In this document: positions 9,997-19,944 of the stretch, in pieces
Layout: every line of letters starts with the position of its first letter
How positions within the stretch are numbered: position 1 is the stretch's first letter
Source: Hypsibius dujardini
Lineage: Eukaryota > Tardigrada > Eutardigrada > Parachela > Hypsibiidae
Direction: 5' to 3'
Assembly (NCBI GenBank): GCA_001579985.1
Contig: LRSR01008158.1
Coordinates: 1 to 32,102, forward strand
DNA length: 32,102 nt
Position numbers and translations under genes: made by a program
The notes under the pieces: model-generated
Seen by the model: only the letters and a program-made list of their open reading frames with translations
Database searches by the model: none
What the model was told of the DNA's origin: nothing

Positions 9997-12900
9997 TTAC
10001 TGAAGCAATGTCAGATTCGCATCGAATCCCAGAGCTGGCAGAAGAGAGGCTGAATCGGTCAATGCCAGTTGCTGGGCACTGCATCCGTTTTTTGAGCTGA
10101 TCTCCACCACCACCACCAGATAGGTTGCAATAAGACCCGTGACCTGAAAAATCCAACGAACCCGAATTGGCATTGCTGTAGTACTACAGCTGTGCCGAGG
10201 TTTTGTGGGTCACTGTTTGGGTTTTTGTAAGCCGTGTGGGACATTCGACTTCATATTTTTTTCCAAGGCGCGGTTAACCGGTTTATTGAAAACAACAATT
10301 GTGCCACAGAGTACCAAATATCACCAGTTCCTCATTTACAAATATTGATACAATAATAACTTAAATAATATTTGGAATAGTGCCAGGGTCCAATTTTAAA
10401 ATTTTGAAATTTTAATTTGTCCCATACGGCATGCCAAAACCCAAACAACGACCCACAAAGCACCCTCAGCACAGCTGTAACAACTCTTCATGTAGGAATT
10501 AATCCACGACTGCCATTCTCACCGTTAGGATGAAGGTCCTGTTCATTACAATTAGGTTCCAAGCAGTCAACGCGACCGGAAGAGCACACAGGCGTTGCAA
10601 ACACATTTGAATGTTTCTTTTCAGAGTTTTATCGAGAGCGGTATCTTGCAATGACGCAAAGAGAATCGGGACGCACGAATGAGCCTATAAATATCCAAAA
10701 AATCATACAATACCGATGTTCACACCAAAATTGTTTCCCCTAATGTCTCTCTCAGAATGTACTAAACTTTTCGTTTATAAAATTTATTGAAACGTTAAAG
10801 TTCGTTAGTCGTTAAATGAAATTGCAACGAGAAATATGAGGTTGGGGCCCTGGAATGAGCCACCCTGAAATCACAACTTCCAGAAAGTTTTTGACTATAA
10901 ACAAGGTCTTAAATGTCAGAGAATAATCGATAATCCTGGTGGAGCGCTTATCAGATGTAAAGAAAAGTTATGGGAACTTAATAAAAAACGAAATAAAAAG
11001 CTTCATTGGACGGTTGGAAAAAGCTCACTATAGAGGTCGCTAAATACGCCGTGGCTCCTCAGTTTTCGATGAATTTATCACCCGAGTGCTCCATGCCACC
11101 CGGTGGCCCATTCAAATTTACGGGAAAGTCAAGTGACCAATTCCAGAACCCCTACCTCATACCTGGTGGTTCAAAACGACGGCAAAGGTAACCCGGGTAG
11201 CCAGCACGGCAAACGTGCCGACTGCATAGCTAACATAGATAAACATGTCTGCGGCATTCTGCGTGATGTATAGTCCGAGGGAGGCCTCCATCTGACTGGC
11301 GCTGATGTAAAAGCTAATCAATGACGTCACCACCACCAGATCCGACGCGGTGAAGATAAACAACGTCGGCGAGAAGATCGCGTCGAACTGTCGCACCAAT
11401 TCCGACAGAAAATAGTGTCGATTGAGGAGACTACTCAAGGACAGACTACTGTTAATTGTCTTGCCGGTTTGAGAGACTTTCATGTCGGCTGTCAGTCTGC
11501 GGAATTGCAATCCCAGGGCGCCACATGTGACAATCACGAAGCACAGATGAACGCATCGGAACAGAATTCCCAGATACGTGATGATCATCATGGGCAACGA
11601 CACCACCACAGCTGGGACAGCCAGCCCGAACAGGGAATCTTGCAACTGACGGAGCAGGACCAATTTAACGATCATACCCATAGGGAACACGACCACAAGC
11701 AGGTTGCCTGGAATAATTGATGGCATTAAATGATTGTGCAAAGCTGTATGAAATAAAGTTCATAATTTTAATCAACGAATTGTTAAACTGTTACTGTAAA
11801 AGCAGGTGGGATGAAATAAAACTTTGCCTTTGTTCTCGCTTGATTTGCATGAAGGAGAGAGGGAGAAGTTCTCTGACAGAGATTCAGAGCGCTCTACATG
11901 CGTATGACGCCGCACGTGATCTATATGATCACACATTCTGCGAAGGAAGTCAACTACCTATTCACTACTACAGGGTTTACCAGGAACATTAACTCAACTT
12001 TGAGGGGTTACGGTAGGAACCGCGTGTACTGGTTGCAAGGTTCACAATTAACAAAAGTGTGCTAGATAAAGTTCAGGTCATGTTGAAAACCAACAGATTA
12101 TGAAACATTTTGATGGGGGAAGAGCTTCTGGGATTTGTCAAATGAAAACGTCATTTTTAACTATTGCGTAGATTGATTGTTGATGTTTGGCGTTGACGTT
12201 TTGCCATCTCACAAGCCGAGAACGCAAAGCCAACCCACCAAGCAAGCAAAAGTAGAAATAAGAGCTTGCTTCTTTTGGTCAAAGCCGGAAGTGAACGGGA
12301 GAGTCGTCGCATCAAGTGATTTCAAAATTCATACGGGACAATTAACTGGTTGGGCGGCAAATATTTTTTTAAAACGCCGGTGATTCCGTGAAGAAGCGAA
12401 GACACATAATTTAGTAAAACCCTTAGAGACACATCATTAAAAAGAACGGTCAGATTCTGGCCTAACTTGGCGGGCTAAAAATTGCCAACTTTACAAAAAA
12501 AAGCACTGAGGCTAACAATTTTAATTGAACTTTTCCAAAGTAAAATTTGTATGAAAGTCAACTCACCTAGACATCTGCATTTAAAAGAATTTAAGGGTTT
12601 TCAGCAACGGTAAAATTTAGAGACCCATTTAAAATTGAGTAATTGTTCGTGGTGGACCCGGTATGTGGTCTAACGTGCGCGTGCAGTTAGCGGCCAGGTT
12701 GTAAAAACAGCTTGTAAGATTTTGCTGCGATCAGCAAAATATTTCAAGCTGTTCAACATTTTGGCAAAAATTTGAACTCTCTGCTGTGTCTCACGGATTT
12801 TACCAACTTTTGCCGATTAAACCTTTCGAAAAGTGAAGTATTTATAAAAAATCTTTATTTAAAAATTATTTGAGCCTTCGTTTTCCGGTTCATGATCTCC

Positions 12901-13887
12901 AAATCCCATCGTCCGAAGGTAAAAGTTGTTAAAATCGTCAAAAGTGACGAGTCACTTTTCAGATACCATGAACTTGTCATCTTAGACTATGTACCACGTT
13001 ATAAGCACACAGAACCCTTTAAATTGCAATCAGCCAAGTCTTCCCCTCTCCCCTTAAAACTGTTTTTAGTCTCGGTGTATTAAAGATGATCAGAGTTCCA
13101 ACCCTTTCTTAAAAATATTACATTAACTATGCATGGCTACAATCTGAGTGCTGAGCTGATTGAATGCTGCTTGAAAATACGTAGTTGGTTCATCTCTCCA
13201 ATTGGCTTGGTGAAAATATTATAAATCTCATCAAATTCAAACTACTCAAATATAAAACACATTTCGTGACCAATCCAATTGACATCGCTAATTTAATAAT
13301 CAAATGGACGTTTATTTTGTTGGCTAGGTAGATCGATGTCTCTAACCTGGATAGAGCCAGCTAAAGCGAACAATCCAACGAAGGGTATTCCAATCGAGGT
13401 CGTTGGACCAGGAGCAGGTCTTCACAACACCAGCGATGACGGTGGGCAATTTCCGGCTACGAAATGCGAAGATCAAGATGCCTAACGCCATGGTGATGGC
13501 GAACTGTGATCGCGAAAGGAAGTGGATCTGAAGGATTGTTTTGGTGTGGAGGTTGGTGGTGGCCTTGACGTACATATAGGTCAGCTGGGCATTAAACAGC
13601 AAGACCATGAAAATGGCGGCGAAGAGGCGCGAGGAATAGCAGCACCGAGAACGGAATTTTTGCTGGCAGACAGTATCATCTTTTTGAGGTACTGCTCCGA
13701 AGCCTCGCATCAGCCATAGGAATCGTCGGTAGGTTCGACACAGATCTGTTTGCCGACTGTCGTTGATATCGACTGGACTACGGTCCAACAGCAGGCTCAT
13801 TTGAAGTACCGTAGGCGAATCGTTGTCCTCGCTATCATCTAAACACGAATCAGACTTCATCACCAGTGATGTCTCCTGAACTCTCAT
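9997..13887 (-). CDS. Gustatory-receptor-like 7TM protein (Gr-B), four exons
   Basis: Minus-strand exons are 13887-13347, 11707-11163, 10684-10523 and 10143-9997. Intron 1 is phase 1 (1639 bp) and the other two are phase 0; all have GT-AG ends. The product is 464 aa. I chose the ATG at 13887 as the first in-frame ATG. RGFGAVPQKD at 61-70 is shared exactly with Gr-C and precedes TM1. Exon 2 holds VTCGALGLQFRRL, FDAIFSP and SDLVVVTSLIS, also close to Gr-C. Exon 3 (54 codons) ends in MNRTFILT. Exon 4 opens VTGLIATYLVVVVEIS, the TM7 motif region. There is no signal peptide, as usual for the Gr/Or superfamily with a cytoplasmic N-terminus. Intron 3 is nearly filled by an inverted-repeat element. 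The gene lies head to head with Gr-C, 767 bp apart. Confidence 0.78.
10186..10478. mobile_element. Inverted-repeat element inside intron 3 of Gr-B
   Basis: ACAGCTGTGC(C/T)GAGG, TTTGTGGGTC, GTTTGGGTTTT and GCCGT(G/A)TGGGACA occur at 10186-10243 and, inverted, at 10419-10478. The arms are about 58-60 bp with about 175 bp of AT-rich sequence between. The element takes up most of the 379-bp intron (10144-10522), which is therefore larger than the 86-107 bp equivalents in Gr-A and Gr-C. Confidence 0.72.
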
Positions 13888-14654
13888 TGCTGTCAATTTA
13901 TATACGATTTTGTGCAGAAATAATTTTGTAAGCTAAGAGAAGAATTACACATAAATGAAAAGCATGCGAGGGATGAACTTGAGATATAATCGAGTTGACG
14001 CGTTCGGTGATACCTAAACGCTGAGCAATGTAGTATGAAAGTGGTGGTAGGGAAGGCCATCGGGACTTCGGATGCGTCAAACTTTAAGGACGTCGAGCAT
14101 CATCTCATGATTGGGCAGATGTCTGAGGATATTGCTTACTGCTATTGCGTAGAAAGCAATCAAAAGCTAATCCTGGAAGAGAACACGAGGGAGCTTTCGT
14201 TGAAACTTCAAGTTGATCGATAAAACTGACGTTGGACCGTTTGTTTGTCTGTCAAGCAGACAAGCATCTCTTTGATCAAATTCCGTGATCACATACGGTA
14301 CATATAAACAGCCTTTGGGCCGTCAGACTCTTGCACATGGACCTATATGCACGTACCCTGGTAATGCCTTGATGATGAGTATTTGTCGTACGAAAACTCT
14401 GCTGGGATAGTTGGACGGCAGCAATTTGTGGAATCCCACACAATTTCCGCTCATCGCGCATTTGATACCTTTACGCAAGTCATTTGACCTGATGGGATCA
14501 GACCAAACTCAAGATACATACTAGCACTTTCGGACATTGCAAAGATCCTCCTCAGCCTAAACAATTTAAAGGACTGATCCTGCAAGGTATTTTGTTTTTT
14601 ATCACTGCCTGCTGTTTGAGAATATTTTAAGCTTAAATTTTTTCCGACAAAACT
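13888..14654. promoter_or_regulatory. Divergent intergenic region between Gr-B and Gr-C
   Basis: These 767 bp separate the start codons of two head-to-head paralogues, so both 5' UTRs and promoters, possibly shared, should lie here. That assignment rests on position only. On the minus strand a TATATAAA lies only about 12 bp before the Gr-B ATG, too close to place a conventional start site upstream of that ATG. A 62-codon plus-strand frame starting with ATG lies at 14035-14223. It has no recognisable domain, and I do not call it a gene. Confidence 0.4.
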
Positions 14655-17600
14655 ATGATCATACCGGCGACGCCTCCCATGTCCAGAGGGACCAGTACCA
14701 ACCTCCATCGCAAAGCAGACGAATCTTCTGCGGTTCTAAAGATGACCGGCCAAGGTGAAAATCGCGTTGACTGCCCTCAAACCCGACAGAAGCATCTGAG
14801 TCGGTCGTATGCCTGGTTCATGTGGTTCTTGCGAGGATTTGGAGCTGTCCCTCAAAAAGATCACCGCCGACGGAGCTTCGGCTTCCGATGCTTTTATATT
14901 GCAAGGCTCTTCGTTGTGCTCACGCTCATCTTGCTGTTCAACGCCCAACTGACCTTTCTGTTCGTTCAAGCGACCGCGAAACTCCAAACCACAACCGTCG
15001 TGAAGCTGCACTTTTTTTCGCGATCACAGTTCCTGATGAATATTGCCCTGGGAATAGTCATCTTCTCCAGACGGAGTCGAAAGCTTCCAGCGGTCCTGTC
15101 GGCCATCGTGAAGGCCTGTGTGTGGGCATATGACGAGGACTGGCGTATCTTCCGTTGGTTCATCCGCTACTGTTGGTTTCAGCTGTTGTTTCTCTTCGGT
15201 GCTCTTTTTCCGGTCGGGGTAGTCTTGAAATTCCTCACCGGCCGACATTTGCGGGAGAATCTCCTGGGGACATCTTTGCCGGCGGAAGTGACCTCGGTGG
15301 CAATGATCACCATCCAGACACTTGGAATCGCTTTCCGCATTGCCCATTTAAGGTGAGAGAAAAGGACAGGTCCAATGAGATATTTTTTAAAAATCAGATG
15401 TGAATGTGATCAGATGTAACGTCTATGTAAGTTCTTTGGGATTTTATTACTACCCTTCTAACTCGGGGCATTATTCAAATGCCGAATTCAAAATCACTTC
15501 AAACTAGATCTATACTTTCATGAGGTATATCAAGATGCTTTTCGCCGGTAAAGTCGGTCAAAGTTTTTTTTGGTGATATAATAAAACGGGAAAAACACAG
15601 GAAATTCCATTATCACTGTAAAACTGGAGGCTTTTAAAATTAATTTAAAACAATTGTTTTGACACTGTTCCATGCCAAATTCAATTTCAAGTAGATTAGC
15701 ATGACTCAAATATTTTTCGAAAGTCGAGGGCTGGTATCTTTCAAAAAAGACCGATAATTCCAGCGAAACTGTCCAGTTTTTGTCCTTACCTCAGATTTAA
15801 TTAAACATTGGATAGTGTCTAAAAGATGTTTAATGTAATTCTAGAATCACTATTTTTACAGTGAAAGTGAAGGAATATGAAATCTCCAGCGTTTTCCCAA
15901 CTTTAAAATATCACAAAAATGACTTTACGGCCGAAATAAATTTTATTTTCATCCCAGCAATAGGTCTAAATACACAAAATATTTCGTAGTGATTATGAAT
16001 TCGGCAAAAGGTATATGTAATATCACTACAGTATTTGCTTGTCAGTTTCGAATATCAGTAAACTGCAACTAATATTGCTTTATTAATATGACTAGGGCAA
16101 TTCAAAAGCTTATAATCAATATAAAGCTTTCATAATGCATATAATTACGTTTTAGTTTCAAACTGCGTTTTGACAAAAAGAATCAAGTAATTTGATTTTC
16201 ATTTTTATATTCTTCAGCCTGGTGGTCATCACCTGCGGGGCTCTGGGCTTGCAGTTCCGAAGACTAAACGCGGATTTAAAGGTCTCCCGAAGTGGCAAAA
16301 CGACAGCTGATCGTACTATGAGCGGGCTGCTTGTGAGACATTATCAGCTATCCGAATTGGTTGGACAGTTCGACGCTATTTTTTCCCCTTCGCTGTTGCT
16401 CTTCACCGCGGCGGATCTGGTTGTGGTGACGTGCTTGATTAGTAGCTTGATCAGCTCCGGTCAGATGGAGGCGGCCATGGGACTCTACATCACTCAGACG
16501 TCCACCGACATAATTGTCTATACGACATACACATTTGGCGCGATACTCGTGCTGATTAGCCGAGTCGTTGTGGCGGCCTACTTGAATCATCAGGTAAAAA
16601 ATCATCCGAATATTTTGCTATCTACTCATATACCACTGTAACAGGGATTGTGGGGTCTGGATGATGAATTAGATCATTTTACTTGTGTACAATCAGAACA
16701 CAACAACCTTCTGAACTGAGTCCTCAAACAGGAAGCATGAGAGATGGAAAGCAACCGTTTGGTAGGAAGTTTAACGGTGATCAAGACGATGAATTGAGCC
16801 TTAAAATTAGAACTCGCCATATTACAATTTGTGCAAGCTTGAGGGGTTATCAAGATTGACGGCCCCATAATATACCAACACTCATCAAGATGAGTAGGGT
16901 GGTCCAATAGTCGAGCTTAATAACAGTTTTTGCAAATTGTTTTATTAAGGGAAAAATACTGAGCAAGAGCGGTTTGTTTCAGTGTCACGCGAACAAATAA
17001 CAAAATGCCATACTGTGCTGGCCACGCATTATTTCCAACGGGGTCCATAAAAAAAATTCACAAGACCGCAATGAGGTTTAGCACCTATTTAAGAGGACAT
17101 ATTTTGCAGCCAACAGAACTTAGGATAAACTGGCATTTCAATTTTTTCATTAGTGTGTGCACGTTCAGCGCGGGAGCATGGCAAAATTTGGCTCCAAAGC
17201 ATTGCCCAACCCGGTGTGCTCTATGTGACACTCCAAAAAAAGTAAAAATTTCTACAAAATTTCTAAACAGGTCCCAAGAAGGGGTCCAAATTAGGTCCAA
17301 CGCGGTCGAAAAGAGGTCGCTAAATGCCAAAAAAGGTCCATGTTCCGCAGTGGCGGATTTACCGTCGGGCCAACCGAGCCGTTGCCCCCCCCCCCGCGTC
17401 CAAAATTACTTTTCCCCCTCGCGGACCGAGAGAAGGGGAAATTAGGCTTTTTACATGTTAAAGCTTGCCACCCCCTCCAGCAGACTTACCATACCCTAGG
17501 GCCCGATCTCAATCCCTCACTGATATTCCGCAATTAAAGAATATTTCTACAGGCAATTGCTTGCGTCCCGGAACTCTACAAGGCACTGCAGGGGCCGGAC

Positions 17601-17951
17601 ACTGATAAAGAACTAAAGGGTAGCATCAAGGTGACTTTGCAGCGACTACGGGATCTGCCGGTTGCGCTGTCGTGCTGGGGACTAATCATAATGAATAAAA
17701 ACTTCATTCTAACTGTAAGCAATTGACCTAGGGCGCTGCGGACAATTTGACATGGCGTGTCTTTCAATACAACTGCCACATGCTAATATTGGTTTTCCAT
17801 GTGGTGATAGATTACTGGACTCTTGGCGTCATACCTGGTGGTAGTAATCGAAATCAGCTCCAAAAACGGAGCATGCATCTCACCGGTCGGGGAACTGCGG
17901 TCTATGATGTCGGCAACAACAGCCAACGCGACAATTTTGACCTTAGAATAA
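14655..17951 (+). CDS. Gustatory-receptor-like 7TM protein (Gr-C), four exons
   Basis: Exons are 14655-15352, 16218-16593, 17553-17714 and 17811-17951, giving 458 aa. Intron 1 is phase 2 (865 bp, AAG|GTGAGA); introns 2 (959 bp) and 3 (96 bp) are phase 0. LRGFGAVPQKD is at 59-69. The intron 1 junction forms the Ser in AHL-S-LVVITCGALGLQFRRL. Exon 3 is 54 codons, as in Gr-B, and contains VTLQRLRDLPVALSCWGL and ends NKNFILT. Exon 4 opens ITGLLASYLVVVIEIS, where S replaces the T of the TM7 'TY' motif. The first exon spans TM1-TM4 and exon 2 carries FDAIFSPSLL and LVVVTCLISS. It is likely a membrane chemoreceptor and is the closest intact relative of the pseudogene at 30930. Intron 2 carries a hAT-type element. 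Confidence 0.8.
17348..17522. mobile_element. hAT-type MITE with 8-bp target-site duplication
   Basis: The element starts CAGTGGCGGATT and ends AATCCCTCACTG, an imperfect 12-bp terminal inverted repeat with the CAGTG termini typical of many hAT elements. The 8 bases before it (ATGTTCCG) and after it (ATATTCCG) match at 7 of 8 positions, the expected duplication length for hAT. At 175 bp it has no transposase. It sits in intron 2 of Gr-C, about 30 bp before the exon 3 acceptor, so it lies in the region where a branch point would be expected. Confidence 0.82.
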
Positions 17952-17989
17952 CTTCAAGAATTTTATCATTCAGCAAATTTACGGATTAT

Positions 17990-18205
17990 GACCCAGTAAT
18001 CCGCAGATATTTCTCATTTAGTTGTCTATGATATTTGTAGCGGATCCAGTGGCACTCTTCCACTCACTACATTGCATTTCAATAATCAGGTAAACTCCTT
18101 TCATTTAAATAGCTCATCAAGGGAGTACGTAACGAATCAAAAATAAAACCGTAACATGCAATTTCTTGAATGCCAATCGCAGTTTGCCAACCCCGAACAG
18201 AGATC
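17990..18205 (+). repeat. Dispersed repeat, copy 1
   Basis: This stretch begins just after the Gr-C stop and matches 26380-26600 in the same orientation. Shared blocks include TTTCATTTAG-like and TTAGTTGT, GGATCCA(G/A)TGGCACT, CATTTCAATAATCA(G/A)GTAAACT, AGCTCATCAAGGGAGTAC and AATCGCAGTTTGCCAA. No inverted termini or coding sequence were found. Confidence 0.75.
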
Positions 18206-18292
18206 TTGATTTTTTCGATAGTAAAAACCGATGCTGGTGTGGGTGTACAAACCTTCAAGAAAACGATATTGATAGCTGTTTTATTGGCGCCC

Positions 18293-18450
18293 CGACATTT
18301 GGTACTTCGGCGTTTGGTATCCCGACAAATGGTTCTGAACAAATGGTATCGATCCATCGGATGACATTTGCTATACCGACATAACGCACGTCGCCATTTA
18401 GAAACTAGTGACATTTGGTTTTAATGAAGATGTGGCATGTCGACACATGG
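18293..18450 (+). repeat. Degenerate tandem array of ACATTTGG-type units
   Basis: Units such as ACATTTGG, GCGTTTGG, ACAAATGG, ACATTTGC and ACACATGG recur about every 12-25 bp, often followed by TA/TT and preceded by CG or CCG. Irregular spacing rules out a CRISPR-like array. It looks like an eroded satellite of the CGACATTTGGT kind. Confidence 0.5.
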
Positions 18451-19944
18451 TATGCTGTCGCGGGTATTTTCATGACTGGACTGGTAGACTTCAATCGTCC
18501 TCCACGTAGTCATTGCTCACCGCTCATGTACTCCGGTGTGTTTACTTGTTGTGTGTTGGTGTGTTATTGGAAGCACAGCCGAACCGGAAGTGTTCGGCTG
18601 GTTGATTGTTATCGGCGCGAGCCTGTGTGCCGCGACCGGTTCGTTACTTGATAGACTCGTGCTGTGCGTGTGTTTTGACAGACAGTCTAGCTCTTCATTA
18701 TTCTACAGTAGTCTTTGGGTCTTCATCGCTTCCTTTCCCTTTTTCCCTTCGGAGCTCCCGCTCCTCATCGTTTGTTCTTTCCATCTATGTAGTGCCAACT
18801 GTCTCCGATTAATACGAAACCTCCACTTCCGGTCTCTTCCCTACGTTGGCCTTCGGGCAGTAGAAAGTAGAGGCGACAATGCTGATGAAATCGAAGTAAA
18901 ACAAGACAGGCAACGCAAGAGGTGATAACTTAACTTACCGGCAATCCAGCAACTTTCGCATTCAGAGATATGCAGTCGACTGAATCATTGGCTGTTAGCT
19001 TAACATCAGAGTTGGCTTTTCTCGCGCGCTTCAGGCAATTTTTTCAACAGATATAATAAAGATGGCGTTCCTTATTAGTAAGGTATTAACAGTCTAATAG
19101 GACCGTCGGAATTAAACCCCTTCCAGGAGTTCTTCTCGGAGATGTGATCATGCGGAACGATCGTCGGACATCACATTAACGTATAGATAGATAGCCGCCG
19201 GTCGTAGACGCATGTAGCCGATAAAAATAAACCATAAGCGGGCGGACAACTAACATATTACATGATTGTGGACGAACGGTCCATCAGCAGACGGACAGTC
19301 GGGCTGGGCCTTCCGTCTGTCAGTTTTTTCGCTATCCCTCCGCAGCGGTTCCGTGTGTTCATCTGTGCGTCCACAGTCCGGTTTTCTTCAACTTGCCGTT
19401 CTTCGTCTTTACGTTCGCCCATCTGTTCCACGGTCCGTTCCTTAACAGCCCCAGGGTATGTCTGAAACCGTTATTTTGAGCGAACCGTTTGTTTGGGAAT
19501 TGTCTTCGAAAAATGGGTTTGTTTTGGAGACTGAAAACTTGTTTACCCGTTACTCTTGTTTACGCCCTTGTTACCTTATGTCCGATCTTGTGACAGCTTA
19601 CGTCCAAAGTCTATAAAGCGTGTGTCATAACTAGCCACTAGATTTCTGTATACTGTAAGCCTTGTGTCATCCCTAACCAAGTTTTAAGGACAAACAGGTT
19701 TACGTATATAGTAATTATAAACGTGTATGCTCGCCGTTCTCTACGAATACTATAGTAAATTGATAGTTGAAATCTGTCTGTATGCCAGCCATCGTATAAA
19801 AATTGGACTCGTAGTCTTACTACCTTGTGACCGTCTTGAAGATCTTGCACTGAAACACGTAACAGTTTCAAAAAACTATGATAGCCGTCCGGGGTGTTCG
19901 CATGTTGTTAATTTAAATCACATCAGTAGACATTTTAACAGAAC

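Larger units (their letters stand above)
17952..19944. other. Intergenic region between Gr-C and the second GPCR
   Basis: It holds one copy of a dispersed repeat (17990-18205), a degenerate tandem array (18293-18450) and GTCCG/CGGAC-rich sequence at about 19270-19445 that recalls the 7091-7250 repeat. The open frames around 18415-18925 and 19262-19465 have no protein features and I do not call them. Confidence 0.5.

Noticed and set aside
11415-11720. Plus-strand frame across Gr-B exon 2
   Set aside because: It is antisense to conserved receptor sequence shared with Gr-C; the His/Gln-rich composition is a by-product.
13899-13906. TATATAAA on the minus strand as a TATA box for Gr-B
   Set aside because: It lies only about 12 bp before the chosen ATG, which would put the start site inside the coding sequence.
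18293-18450. CRISPR-like spaced repeats
   Set aside because: Units are short, degenerate and irregularly spaced, and the DNA is animal nuclear sequence.
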